From the NCBI RefSeq assembly GCF_009900715.1, contig NZ_JAAAJC010000003.1:124001-188000 (forward strand): DNA of 64,000 nucleotides, written 5' to 3'. The position numbers and the translations under genes were made by a program. Every line of letters begins with the position of its first letter. The stretch's first letter is position 1. This stretch comes from Halococcus salsus. Its GTDB lineage: Archaea > Halobacteriota > Halobacteria > Halobacteriales > Halococcaceae. This document shows, in pieces, positions 1 to 8,510 of this stretch. Below the pieces are notes generated by a model. The model saw only the letters and a list, made by a program, of their open reading frames with translations, did no database searches and was not told the DNA's origin.

Positions 1-601
1 GACGGAGGCGTTCGGAGACCGACTGATACGAGATCCCGAACTCCTCGGCGAGCCCCTGGAGGTCGATCCCACGGGGGATGTCGTAGTAGCCGAGTTCGAG
101 CGCCGTGACGAGCGTCACGTACTGGCTCTCGGTGAGACCGAAACGACCATGGCGGGTGCTGTCGAGTTCGTAGACCTGTTTGAGGTCGATGGAGAAGTCG
201 GATGCTTCACAGAACTCGTGGGTGGTCGCGAGCGAGTCCCGCGTCGGGAACAGCACGCGGAACCGCCATCGACCGTCGCCGCCGCGGGCGTTGAGCACCG
301 TCGCCTCCTCTTCGACGAGGATGTGGATCAACACTCGGATCCGGTAGGTCCACGTCATTCGATAGAGGAACTCCCCGTCCAGTTCCTCCAACAGCGTGAC
401 GTCCTCGACGCTCGGGTCGTTTTCCAGCGCGTCCGAGAGGGCCGGAAGGTCGTCACACCGTACCCAGAGGTACGGGATCGCGTTGTTCCGATTGCGTGCG
501 ACCACCTGCACCACCTCGAAACGGGCGTCCGGCAGCGCATCGAGGGTCTCCCACAACGCGAACTCGTCGGCGGGGAGTTCGAGTTCCGCGATCGTCGTCA
601 T
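1..601 (-). CDS. HTH-10 (Bat-like) transcriptional regulator, C-terminus cut by window edge
   Basis: This is a haloarchaeal regulator of the bacterio-opsin-activator type. The ATG is at 601 and the gene runs leftwards off the window. The visible 200 residues contain an N-terminal sensory region and the start of the C-terminal HTH-10 domain (LTESQYVTLVTALELGYYD, then IPRGI...LAEEFGISYQSVSERLR), which binds DNA in this family. It is clearly paralogous to the regulator at 9279-9962: both have PSVEDV, EATVLNA, DGRW and RHGRFGLTE at matching positions. The ligand and target genes cannot be told from sequence. It is divergent from the membrane protein at 837, which may be a target (inference). Confidence 0.88.
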   Translation of the reverse strand, partial: MTTIAELELPADEFALWETLDALPDARFEVVQVVARNRNNAIPYLWVRCDDLPALSDALENDPSVEDVTLLEELDGEFLYRMTWTYRIRVLIHILVEEEATVLNARGGDGRWRFRVLFPTRDSLATTHEFCEASDFSIDLKQVYELDSTRHGRFGLTESQYVTLVTALELGYYDIPRGIDLQGLAEEFGISYQSVSERLR

Positions 602-836
602 ACCTCGTCGACGGCGGACGCCGACGTATAATTTCCCCGCGCGATGTTGGACGGCCGTCGGCCGCGCGCTCCGTTCGACCCCGAGCCTGTATCTTCAGGC
701 ACATCGGGTTCGTCGGCGGATATCCACGGATAGGACCTGTATGTCCAACGTCCGTCCTTATCGTTCGTGATGGTGTATTCGCTGGTGTTGGGCGCTCACG
801 TCGACGGTATCGCCGTGAGCGACCGGCGAGACAACT

Positions 837-1880
837 ATGAAATACTCGTACACGGTCAACGACGGTATCGTTCTCCAGCAGGTCCCCCAGTACCTCCAGG
901 ACACGGTCGCGAACATCATCGGGGCGCTCCCCGCGATCGTCGCCGCGATAGTCATCCTGGTCATCGGGCTCGTCGTCGGACGTGTCCTCGGCGGCGTGGT
1001 CGAGCGGGTCGTCAGGCGGGTCAACCCCGGCCAGTACGTTCAGGGAACCCCGCTCGCCCGGCGTGACGTCGACGGCGACATCGCGCAAGCGCTCGGCGAC
1101 CTCGTGAAGTACATCGTCTACTTCCTCGCGCTCCTGCTCGCGCTCGACCAGGTCAACCTCCCGATCCCCGGCGACGTGCTCTCGGACATCACCACCGCCG
1201 GGCTCCGCGTGGTCGTCGCGGCGGCCATCCTGGTCGCCGGGTTCGCGGTCGGCCGGTTCGTCGGGAGCGTCGTCACGGGTATCGTCGACGGGTTCGGCTT
1301 CGACAGCTACCTCCGCGGGACGCCGCTGGCCTCGGTCACGAATTCGGTCGGCGGCGTCGGGCGGGCGGTCGGCGTGGTCGTCGAACTCCTGGTCTACTAC
1401 TTCGCGGTGGTCGCCGCGGTCGACGCGCTCGAGTTCCCGGCGCTCGCGCGCCCCCTGAGCGCGTTCGTCGGTCAACTCCCGTTCATCGTCGCGGGGCTGC
1501 TCGTCCTCGTCGTGGGGATCTACCTCGCCGACGTGATCGGCGACTTCGTCGCTGGCATCGATCGGAGCCGGGCGACCGACATCGTCGGGCTGGTCGTCCA
1601 GCTGTTCGTCTACTACGTCGTCATCGTGTTCGCGCTCGACACCGCGGGCTTCGACACCACGGTGCTCCTCACCCTGTTCAACACGGTCGTGATCGCGTTC
1701 TTCGGGGCGCTCGGTATCGCGCTCGCGCTCGCGGTCGGCATCGGCGTCGGCTGGGGCAGCAAGGACTACGTTGCCGAGAACATCGACGACTGGATGCGGC
1801 GCGCACGCGGTAGCGCCGCCGACCTCGCCGAGGAGGACTCGGGGAGCGACGAGGGGTTCGACTCGCCACCGAGCGACTGA
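837..1880 (+). CDS. Integral membrane protein with three TM-helix modules (mechanosensitive-channel-like)
   Basis: A 347-residue, very hydrophobic protein. It looks like three tandem modules of about 100 residues (roughly 29-122, 123-214, 215-310). Each has a long hydrophobic helix rich in Val, Ile and Gly followed by an aromatic YxVYF/LVYYF/FVYYV helix. The motif GTPLA recurs after the first and second long helices. This resembles the conserved TM helix found in MscS-related proteins, but the cytoplasmic beta domain of true MscS (present in the protein at 44158) is absent. An acidic tail closes the protein. It probably lies in the cytoplasmic membrane, with a role in osmotic or mechanical response; that role is inferred from family only. 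Confidence 0.8.
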   Translation: MKYSYTVNDGIVLQQVPQYLQDTVANIIGALPAIVAAIVILVIGLVVGRVLGGVVERVVRRVNPGQYVQGTPLARRDVDGDIAQALGDLVKYIVYFLALLLALDQVNLPIPGDVLSDITTAGLRVVVAAAILVAGFAVGRFVGSVVTGIVDGFGFDSYLRGTPLASVTNSVGGVGRAVGVVVELLVYYFAVVAAVDALEFPALARPLSAFVGQLPFIVAGLLVLVVGIYLADVIGDFVAGIDRSRATDIVGLVVQLFVYYVVIVFALDTAGFDTTVLLTLFNTVVIAFFGALGIALALAVGIGVGWGSKDYVAENIDDWMRRARGSAADLAEEDSGSDEGFDSPPSD

Positions 1881-1910
1881 ATCGTCGTCCCTGTATCGAC
1901 GCACAACGAC

Positions 1911-1917
1911 TTTTTAC
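1911..1917 (+). promoter_or_regulatory. Putative TATA box for the AI-2E family gene
   Basis: The stretch TTTTTAC is centred about 26 bases before the ATG at 1940, the usual spacing for a leaderless haloarchaeal transcript. It follows the stop codon of the preceding gene by about 30 bases, so the gene can be transcribed on its own. Confidence 0.5.
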
Positions 1918-1939
1918 GGTCTCCCGACCTTCGCGTGAC

Positions 1940-3232
1940 ATGGCCACCACCCTCCTCGGTGACTACGACCGCTCGCGGATCCCGATGTGGATCGCGGCGG
2001 TCGTGCTGGTCCTCGCGCTGTCGTTCATCGTCTGGAAGTACATCGGCACGTTCATCCTCGGACTGTTCGTCTACTACATCACGCGGCCGATCCACCGCCG
2101 GCTCTACATGGTCATCCGGAACCAGAGCCTCACCGCGGTCGTCTCCCTGCTCACGATCGCGGTCCCGGTGATCTTCCTGATCGGCTATACGGTCTACGTC
2201 GGGGCGATCCAGCTCGCGGCGTTCGCCGAGAGCGCGGACCTCCAGCCCCTGATCGACGCGCTCCAGCCCTACGTCGGCGACATCAGCACGACGACCACGT
2301 CGAGTACCGACCCCGAAGCGGTGCTGTCGTCGCTGACGAACGACCCCCAGCAGTTCCTGGACGGCGGCGCGGTGGACACGGCGAACCAGGCGCTCACCCC
2401 CGTGTTCGGCTACCTCGGCGCGTTCGGGAACGGGCTGATCCAGCTGTTCGTGGTGCTCGCACTCGCCTTCTACCTCCTCCGTGACGACCACAAGCTCGCG
2501 GCGTGGTTCCGCAACGAGCTCGCGGGCGAGGGCTCGCCGGTCCACGCTTACCTGAAAGAGGTCGACCACAACCTCATGACGATCTACTTCGGGAACATCC
2601 TCAACGCCTTCGCCACGGCGATCCTCGCGGTGGCCTTCTACAACGGCCTCAACGCCTTCAGCCCCGCGGCGATCGCCATCCCCGCCCCGACGCTGCTCGG
2701 CGTCCTCACCGGGGTCGGGAGTCTGATCCCGGTGGTGGGGATGAAGATCGTCTACATCCCGGTCGCGCTCCTGCTCGCGGTCGAGGCGCTGATCCAGGAC
2801 CCCACGCTGATCTGGTTCCCCGCCGTGTTCGCGGCGGTCTCGCTCGTGATCGTCGACACCATCCCGGACCTGATCCTCCGGCCGTACGTCTCGGGGCGGG
2901 ACCTCCACACCGGCGCGGTGATGATAGCCTACATCATCGGACCGCTGCTGTTCGGGTGGTACGGGCTGTTCCTCGGGCCGCTGATCCTGGTCCTCGTGGT
3001 CCACTTCGCGCGGATCCTGCTGCCCGAGCTCGTCCGTGGCGAACCCGTCACCGCGAGCGCGACCGCGGGCAACCCGCTCGACGCGACCGACAACGTCTAC
3101 TCGCCCGACCCCGCGCCCGTCGACCCCGACGAAGCCGAGGTGGAACGGGAGTCGAGCACGGCCGACGGCGACGGCGAACCCGCCGACGAGCGCGACACCG
3201 CGTCGAGCGGGCCGTCCGACACCGACGACTGA
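1940..3232 (+). CDS. AI-2E family transporter (PerM/TqsA-like membrane protein)
   Basis: A 430-residue membrane protein of the AI-2E/UPF0118 family. Hydrophobic segments lie near 12-50, 64-90, 160-185, 220-330 and 330-370. Family features include YYITRPIHRRLY near the second helix, the ALAFYLLRDD segment, and a C-terminal block with SLIPVVGMKIVYIPVA and GPLLFGWYGLFLGPLILVL. The last 60 residues are a hydrophilic, Asp/Glu-rich tail without predicted fold, common in haloarchaeal membrane proteins. Family members export small molecules or ions, some of them sodium/proton antiporters; the substrate here is unknown. The start is supported by the TATA-like box 26 bases upstream. Confidence 0.88.
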   Translation: MATTLLGDYDRSRIPMWIAAVVLVLALSFIVWKYIGTFILGLFVYYITRPIHRRLYMVIRNQSLTAVVSLLTIAVPVIFLIGYTVYVGAIQLAAFAESADLQPLIDALQPYVGDISTTTTSSTDPEAVLSSLTNDPQQFLDGGAVDTANQALTPVFGYLGAFGNGLIQLFVVLALAFYLLRDDHKLAAWFRNELAGEGSPVHAYLKEVDHNLMTIYFGNILNAFATAILAVAFYNGLNAFSPAAIAIPAPTLLGVLTGVGSLIPVVGMKIVYIPVALLLAVEALIQDPTLIWFPAVFAAVSLVIVDTIPDLILRPYVSGRDLHTGAVMIAYIIGPLLFGWYGLFLGPLILVLVVHFARILLPELVRGEPVTASATAGNPLDATDNVYSPDPAPVDPDEAEVERESSTADGDGEPADERDTASSGPSDTDD

Positions 3233-3272
3233 GAGCGCAGCGTTATCCGAACGGAGGGCGAACTGTTCGGCG

Positions 3273-4241
3273 ATGAAGGCTATCGAGGTGACGGAGTTCG
3301 GCGACAGCAACGTCATCGAGACCACCGAGCGCGACGCGCCCGAGCCGGGTCCGGGCGAGGTCCGGATCGCGGTCGAGGCCGCGGGGATAAACTTCGCGGA
3401 CATCATGCAGCGCCGCGGCCACTACCAGGGCGGCCCGGAGCCGCCCTACGTCCCCGGGATGGAGGCCGCGGGGACCATCGACGCCGTCGGCGACGACGTC
3501 GAGCGCGAGGTCGGCGAGCGCGTCGTGGCGATGACGAACCAGGCCTACGCCGAGTCGGTCACCGCGGACGCCGCGGGGCTGTTCGACGTCCCCGAGTCGA
3601 TGGGGTTCGCCGAGGCGGCGGGCTTCCCGGTCCAGTTCCTGACGGCGCACAACACCCTCTTCGAGTGGGGCGGGCTGGAGGAGGGCGAGCGGGTACTGGT
3701 CCACGCCGCCGCGGGCGGGGTCGGCACGGCCGCGGTCCAACTCGCGCACGAGGCCGGCGCGGAGGTCTTCGGCACCGCGAGCACCCAGGACAAACGCGAC
3801 CTCGCCGAACGCCTCGGCGCGGACCACCTGATCGACTACACCGAGACGGACTTCGCCGAGGCGGTCAACGAGGAGACGGACGGCGAGGGCGTGGACCTCG
3901 TGCTCGACGGCATCGGCGGCGAGACGAGTCAGCAGAGCCTCGACTGTCTCGCCCACGGCGGCCGGATGGTCGCCTACGGCGCGGCGAGCGGCCAGCCCGG
4001 CCAGCTCGACACGAGTACGCTCCTGTTCAACAACTTCACCGTCTACGGCTACCACCTCGGCCAGTCGATGCAGCGCGACCCGGGCCGCGTCCTCGGCGCG
4101 GTCGAGCACCTCACGGAGCTGCTCACGGGCGGCGACCTCGAAGTCGTGGTCGGCGAGACGTTCCCGCTCACAGAGGCGGCGGCCGCCCACGAGCACATCG
4201 AGAACCGAGAGAGTTCGGGGAAGGTCGTCCTCGAACCCTAA
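3273..4241 (+). CDS. NADPH:quinone oxidoreductase, zinc-independent MDR family
   Basis: A 322-residue medium-chain reductase of the QOR type. The ATG at 3273 gives MKAIEVTEFG, the normal family N-terminus. Visible features are the substrate-side motif GINFADIMQRRGHY, the glycine-rich nucleotide motif HAAAGGVGTAAVQLA (about residues 144-158), GADHLIDYTETDF, and DLVLDGIGGE. The catalytic and structural zinc cysteines of alcohol dehydrogenases are absent, which fits a zinc-independent quinone or enone reductase. Its stop codon overlaps the stop of the convergent mptE-like gene by four bases. Confidence 0.9.
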   Translation: MKAIEVTEFGDSNVIETTERDAPEPGPGEVRIAVEAAGINFADIMQRRGHYQGGPEPPYVPGMEAAGTIDAVGDDVEREVGERVVAMTNQAYAESVTADAAGLFDVPESMGFAEAAGFPVQFLTAHNTLFEWGGLEEGERVLVHAAAGGVGTAAVQLAHEAGAEVFGTASTQDKRDLAERLGADHLIDYTETDFAEAVNEETDGEGVDLVLDGIGGETSQQSLDCLAHGGRMVAYGAASGQPGQLDTSTLLFNNFTVYGYHLGQSMQRDPGRVLGAVEHLTELLTGGDLEVVVGETFPLTEAAAAHEHIENRESSGKVVLEP

Positions 4242-4927
4242 TCGACCGGTAACGCGCTGCTATCGATCCCCTCACGCCGGCCGTCGAGCACGGCAAACCG
4301 CTCGCCGCGGCGCTGTTCGAGCCAGTAGAGTAACCGTTCGGCCCAGCCGAGTTTTCGCCGTTTCATCGGATCCACCGACGGGTCGTCGAGATCCCAACCG
4401 GCGAATTTCAAGTCACTCGCCCCGCAGTGGTCGGCGAGAAACGCCGCGCGGTCGCCGTCGGTGAACCCACCGAAATTCTCGACAGCTCCAACCGGCGCGG
4501 CCTGGGTCGTCGCGAGCACGTTCCACGTCTCGAGATCGGGAGCCCAGCGCTCGACCAGCTCCCGATTGTCGCCGTGGGCGTGGACCACGACCGGCGTTCC
4601 CTCGTGGGAGAGCCGTTTCGCGGTCTCGGGGTTCTTATCGAGGTCCGTCACCATGCAGTCGACCTCGATGCCGCGGTCGAGACAGCGGTCGGCGGCGGTC
4701 GAGGCGGCGAACACCCGCGCTGACCCGTCGAATCCATCCAGATCCGCTTCGATCGAGGGGCCGGCACCGGCGACCACGACGGGTCCGCCGGCGACGTCGA
4801 GGCGGTCGAGGGAGAACGGTTCGGCGAACTCGGCGAGCCGGTCACGGACCGCTTCGTCGGCGACGCGCTCGAAGCCGAAGTCCGGGAGGATCGCTTCGTA
4901 GACGGGATTCCACTCGGTGAAGTTCAT
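4238..4927 (-). CDS. mptE: Archaeal 6-hydroxymethyl-7,8-dihydropterin pyrophosphokinase MptE-like (DUF115)
   Basis: A 229-residue protein of the DUF115/MptE family. These enzymes transfer pyrophosphate from ATP to 6-hydroxymethyl-dihydropterin, replacing bacterial FolK in archaea. Recognisable elements are the N-terminal MNFTEWNPVYEAIL, VVVAGAGPSIEADL (nucleotide-binding loop), MVTDLDKNPET, VVVHAHGDN and LKFAGWDLDDPS. The start codon overlaps the stop of the upstream dihydropteroate synthase-like gene in an ATGA, so the two are very likely translated together. Haloarchaea use tetrahydrofolate, so the product would feed the next condensation step. Sequence recognition of the family is strong; the operon role is inference. 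Confidence 0.9.
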   Translation of the reverse strand: MNFTEWNPVYEAILPDFGFERVADEAVRDRLAEFAEPFSLDRLDVAGGPVVVAGAGPSIEADLDGFDGSARVFAASTAADRCLDRGIEVDCMVTDLDKNPETAKRLSHEGTPVVVHAHGDNRELVERWAPDLETWNVLATTQAAPVGAVENFGGFTDGDRAAFLADHCGASDLKFAGWDLDDPSVDPMKRRKLGWAERLLYWLEQRRGERFAVLDGRREGIDSSALPVD

Positions 4928-5751
4928 CGTTCGGCGGTCGGGTTCGTGGGAGCGCCGAGCGCGTCGCCGATGAGGGCGGCGTCGCGGGTCTCGGCCACGT
5001 CGTGGGTGCGGATGACGTTCGCACCGCGCTCGACCGCGAGGGCGGTCGCCGCGAGGCTCGCGGGGAGGCGCTCGTCGGTCTCCCGGCCAACGACCTCGCC
5101 GAGGAAGTTCTTCCGGTTGATCGAGACCAGCATCGGTTTGTCGAGATCACGGAACTCTCCGAGCCGACGGAAGATCTCGCGGTCGTCGTCGAGGGTCTTG
5201 GCCTCGCTCCACCCGCCGAAAGCGGGGTCGACGATCGTCTCGTCGGTGAGGTCGCGGGCGAGCGCGTCGTGGATCTCCTCGACGGTGGTGAGCGCGCCGG
5301 GCCGTTCGAGGTCGGGCGGGCTCGCCATCTTCACTACCGCGGCGTCGCGGGCCTCACAGGTCGGTGCCATCTCCGGGTCGGCGAAGCCGCAGATGTCGTT
5401 CACCATGTCGAAACCCCCATCCAGCGCGGCGGCGGCGACCTCGTGATACCGGGTCTCGATCGAGAACACCGCGTCGTGCGTGGTCCGGTCGAGAGTCTCG
5501 AACGCGGTGTCGAGCCGGTCGAGCTCCTCGTCGGCCGAGAGCACCTCGAAGCGCTTGTTGGCGGATTCGAGCCCGATATCGACGATCTCCGCGCCCTCCT
5601 CGACGAGGCCGTCGACGTAGCCCGCGGCCTCGTTCGGGTCGGTGAACACGCTCGGGCCGTAGGTCGACTCGTCGCTGACGTTGAGCACGCCCATGACCCG
5701 CGGCGGGTGGTCGTCGCCGATCCGGAGTCCGGCGGCCTCGACGGTCTGCAT
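4924..5751 (-). CDS. Dihydropteroate synthase-like protein
   Basis: A 275-residue TIM-barrel protein. Matches to dihydropteroate synthase are VMGVLNVSDES near the N-terminus, VDIGLES, FSIETRYHEVAAAAL, MVNDICGF, VDPAFGGW and SINRKNF. The family joins 6-hydroxymethyl-dihydropterin diphosphate to p-aminobenzoate. It departs from textbook motifs: the loop normally read as GGESTRPG is GLESANKRF, and the G-x-S-R-K segment is SINRKNF. It may therefore use a different acceptor or be a divergent subfamily. The ATG at 5751 was chosen because homology begins immediately after it; longer upstream reading is arginine-rich and not conserved-looking. It is followed by mptE with an ATGA overlap. Confidence 0.82.
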   Translation of the reverse strand: MQTVEAAGLRIGDDHPPRVMGVLNVSDESTYGPSVFTDPNEAAGYVDGLVEEGAEIVDIGLESANKRFEVLSADEELDRLDTAFETLDRTTHDAVFSIETRYHEVAAAALDGGFDMVNDICGFADPEMAPTCEARDAAVVKMASPPDLERPGALTTVEEIHDALARDLTDETIVDPAFGGWSEAKTLDDDREIFRRLGEFRDLDKPMLVSINRKNFLGEVVGRETDERLPASLAATALAVERGANVIRTHDVAETRDAALIGDALGAPTNPTAER

Positions 5752-5788
5752 GGTGGATATCGGGGATGGGGCCACAAAGCCGGTCCGA

Positions 5789-5947
5789 TTACGGACGGGG
5801 CTCGCTGCCGACGTTCGGGGCGAATCGGTCGTGGAGAACCGTCTCGCAGGTGTACGAGCAGACGTGATAGTTCGCGACCCCGTGGCTGACGGGGTCGGTC
5901 GATGCGGTGCCACGGAGCGGCGCGTCACAGACCTCACAGGTGTTCAT
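5789..5947 (-). CDS. Small TRASH/YHS-like zinc-binding protein (52 aa)
   Basis: A 52-residue protein starting MNTCEVCDAPLRG. The pattern is C4-x2-C7, then C30-x3-C34 within YHVCSYTC, followed by a short helix ending DRF. This spacing and the aromatic residue before the third cysteine resemble TRASH/YHS treble-clef domains that bind zinc or other heavy metals. It ends 37 bases before the dihydropteroate synthase-like gene on the same strand, so it probably heads a three-gene operon with that gene and mptE. Its role is unknown; metal sensing or delivery is a guess. Confidence 0.68.
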   Translation of the reverse strand: MNTCEVCDAPLRGTASTDPVSHGVANYHVCSYTCETVLHDRFAPNVGSEPRP

Positions 5948-6080
5948 CGGACACCGCGAGACTCGACCCCGGTCTCGATACCGTTTACGTCCGGAGACCG
6001 GGGAGCGCTCGGGAGACCGACGTACCGCTCGTGAGCGAGCGACATATCGGGAGACGAACGAGATGTATCGGTGCGACAGC

Positions 6081-6087
6081 TATATTT
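6081..6087 (+). promoter_or_regulatory. TATA box of the HtpX-like gene
   Basis: TATATTT is centred 28 bases before the ATG at 6112. This is a clear box A in an otherwise GC-rich stretch and predicts a leaderless transcript. Confidence 0.65.
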
Positions 6088-6111
6088 CGAGCCGATTCGA
6101 GTTTGCAGTAG

Positions 6112-7164
6112 ATGAACTGGCGCGTAGAATGGAAGCTCCGGGCCCGAATGGTGCTGGCGACCGTCGCGCTGGCCCTCGTCGCGGCGGCCTTCGCGGGTGT
6201 GCTGTTCGGCGTGTTCTCGTATCTGGCAGCCTTCCTCGCTTCGGGTGGCTACTTCCCGCCGTCGCTGGCCGAGGCGGTAGGTGCGGCCGCAGCGGTGGTG
6301 TTCGTCGCGGGCATCGTCGCCGTCGAGTGGGTCTTCGGCGACACGCTCGTGCTCCGACACGTGGCCGTTCGCGGAACGACGCCGGAGCGCTTTCCCGACC
6401 TCCACCGGATAGTGAGCCGAACCGCCCAGCAGGCCGACCTCCCGGTTCCCACGGTTTCGGTGATAGAGACCGCCGCGCCGCACGCGTTCACCGTCGGCTA
6501 CACGCAGGCGGGCGCGACGATGGTGGTCTCGACCGGCCTGCTCGACGCGCTCGACGAGAACGAACTCGCGGCGGTCGTCGCCCACGAACTCGCCCACGTC
6601 AAGAACCGCGACGTCGCGGTGATGATGGCGCTGTCGCTCCCGACGGTGATCGCGCATACGATCATGGGATGGGCCGAGCGGGACGAGGAGGCGGAGCGGT
6701 CGAAGGAGCCAATCGCCGCACCAATCACGTCGAATGAATCGGTTAGCGGAATCGTGGGAGTGTTCGTGTTCCCGGTCGCGTGGCTGTTCTGGGCCGTCGG
6801 GCGCGTCCTGCTCAGTCTCCTCTCGCGGTATCGGGAGGTCGCGGCCGACCGCGGGGCGGTCGCCATCACCGGGTCGCCGGCGACCCTCGCGAGCGCGCTC
6901 TCGACGCTCGACGGGACGTCGGTCAGCCTCCCGAGCGAGGACGTGCGGTCGAGCGCGAGCGTGGCGGCCTTCTCGATCGTCCCGTTCGAAGCGGCGGAGA
7001 CCGACGACGGCCCCGTGATGCTCGGGCCCGAGGGCGATCGGACGCCGTACCTCTACAACGCGACGAAACCGATCCGGGCGTTCGTGGCGCGAGTGCTGCG
7101 CACCCACCCCGACACCGACGAGCGGATCGAGCGGCTTCGCGCGCTCCAGCGGGCGATACGATGA
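6112..7164 (+). CDS. htpX: M48 family membrane zinc metalloprotease, HtpX-like
   Basis: A 350-residue membrane protease. Two N-terminal hydrophobic helices (about 14-40 and 54-75) are followed by the zinc site HELAH at residues 158-162 with following VKNRD. A further hydrophobic pair (about 205-235) precedes SRYREVAADR, which supplies the third zinc ligand glutamate. The family degrades misfolded membrane proteins, with the active site facing the cytoplasm. The start is supported by a TATA box at the right distance. Haloarchaea often carry several HtpX paralogues, so the symbol is by family only. Confidence 0.9.
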   Translation: MNWRVEWKLRARMVLATVALALVAAAFAGVLFGVFSYLAAFLASGGYFPPSLAEAVGAAAAVVFVAGIVAVEWVFGDTLVLRHVAVRGTTPERFPDLHRIVSRTAQQADLPVPTVSVIETAAPHAFTVGYTQAGATMVVSTGLLDALDENELAAVVAHELAHVKNRDVAVMMALSLPTVIAHTIMGWAERDEEAERSKEPIAAPITSNESVSGIVGVFVFPVAWLFWAVGRVLLSLLSRYREVAADRGAVAITGSPATLASALSTLDGTSVSLPSEDVRSSASVAAFSIVPFEAAETDDGPVMLGPEGDRTPYLYNATKPIRAFVARVLRTHPDTDERIERLRALQRAIR

Positions 7165-7262
7165 CCCTCGCCGACTACCGCCACAAGATCGTCACGATCG
7201 TTCACGACCAGTCTAGAGAGCTAGACACTGGAGATACCTTCGGGCATCACCAACGATGGTAT

Positions 7263-7907
7263 ATGTCCGAAGACGACGGTAACGACGAAGGCGGATTGAC
7301 TCGGCGGGGTATGCTTCGGCGGGCGGGGGCGCTCGGCGTCGCCGGTGTGGTGGGCGTCGGCGGGTTCCAGTATTTCGCCGCCGAACCGGTCTTCGCGCTC
7401 GAAGAACAGACCTTCACCGCCGACGACGTGAGCATCACCTCGGCGGACGGCTCCATCAACGACATCTGGTTCCAGCCGAAACCCACCTACTCGTGGTCGG
7501 CCCTCGATTCGTCGCCCGAATCGATCACGTTCACCCTCGAAGCCGAGGGCAACAACCTCAGTGACTGGTACGAGACGATGGGAAGCGAAACCGCACAGCT
7601 CTCGGACGTCGGGGAGTCCGGCGAGGGCGAGTACACCTTCGAGAACAAGCTCAGTCTGCTCGACAACTCGAAGTCCTGGACCAAGTGGGAGTTCCAGGCG
7701 GACGAGGACGGCGAGACCGAGACCGTCGGCCCGATCGGCGTAAAGATCACGGCCGAGCTCGAAACGACCGACGGGGCGACACACACCGACACGAACCAGG
7801 CCGAGTTCAGCGTCGACGTCACCAACCAGCAGGTCGAGTTCGGTGACCACGAGGGCGACAGCGGCAACGGCGGCGTCGGCGGGATCGCCGGCACCGGCGG
7901 GAACTGA
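7263..7907 (+). CDS. Tat-exported protein of unknown function
   Basis: A 214-residue protein whose N-terminus carries a twin-arginine signal: LTRRGMLRRAGALGVAGVVG (about residues 12-31), followed by a small-residue stretch and FAAEPVFA as a likely cleavage region. The mature part is rich in Thr, Ser, Asp and Glu and looks beta-rich, ending in a Gly/Asn tail. No enzyme motif is visible. The ATG at 7263 puts the RR motif at a normal distance; an in-frame ATG at 7161, overlapping the protease stop, would add 34 residues and is less likely. Adjacent to HtpX on the same strand, but co-function is not shown. Confidence 0.72.
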   Translation: MSEDDGNDEGGLTRRGMLRRAGALGVAGVVGVGGFQYFAAEPVFALEEQTFTADDVSITSADGSINDIWFQPKPTYSWSALDSSPESITFTLEAEGNNLSDWYETMGSETAQLSDVGESGEGEYTFENKLSLLDNSKSWTKWEFQADEDGETETVGPIGVKITAELETTDGATHTDTNQAEFSVDVTNQQVEFGDHEGDSGNGGVGGIAGTGGN

Positions 7908-8015
7908 CGACGGGCCCGAACGACGCGACCGCCCCTCGTTCCCTCCTTCGGATCGGTGAACGGGTCGCGACCGGGGACACGCGTGATTTTTCACCCCGAA
8001 CGACCGATCCGACGT

Positions 8016-8510
8016 ATGGGGAAAGTCAGCATCGGGTTGCGGGGCTGGCGGTTCGACGAGGGAGCGGTGTTCGACGCCGACGGGGACGTGAAGCCGCTCG
8101 AAACCATGGACCACGACACCAGACACCGCGTCGTCCGGCTTCGCCAGCTCGTCGGGTCGCCGTGTCACGCCTGCTGGCTGATCCACGGCGACGACGACCT
8201 CGACGCGTGCCACGAGGCCGCGTCGGTCTACGGCGAACCCCTCCACGAGGTGGTGCTCTGTGAACACCACGAGCCCGACTTCCTCTACTGGTTTCGCGAG
8301 GAGGGCGGAGCGAGCTACCGGGGCGAGGACGAGCTCCAGGACGCCTTCCACGAGTGGTTCGCCGACGGGAACCGCGCGCCCGAGGGGTACGGCGGGATCG
8401 AACACGTCGACACCGATCCGTCGGGGGTGCCGGCGGCGGTCGGCGGGTCGGCGGCCGACGTCGAACGCCAGGCCACCGCGGTCGACCTCGACGGGCTGGA
8501 CTTCGAGTAA
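8016..8510 (+). CDS. Conserved haloarchaeal Cys/His protein, function unknown
   Basis: A 164-residue soluble acidic protein beginning [16 protein letters not shown] central segment has a CHAC knuckle, a further Cys in DACHEAA and CEHHEP, a plausible metal site (C-x2-C, later C and C-x-H-H). I do not recognise the family with confidence. Its stop overlaps the start of the TrmJ-like methyltransferase in a TAATG, so the two are probably cotranscribed and translationally coupled. A role linked to RNA modification is only a suggestion from context. Confidence 0.75.
   Translation: MGKVSIGLRGWRFDEGAVFDADGDVKPLETMDHDTRHRVVRLRQLVGSPCHACWLIHGDDDLDACHEAASVYGEPLHEVVLCEHHEPDFLYWFREEGGASYRGEDELQDAFHEWFADGNRAPEGYGGIEHVDTDPSGVPAAVGGSAADVERQATAVDLDGLDFE

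Noticed and set aside
453-1904. Long minus-strand frame opposite the membrane protein at 837
   Set aside because: Asp/Arg/Glu-rich low-complexity translation typical of the antisense of high-GC3 genes; the plus strand encodes a clear membrane protein.
1766-3406. Long minus-strand frame opposite the AI-2E family gene
   Set aside because: Same antisense effect; no protein-like pattern.
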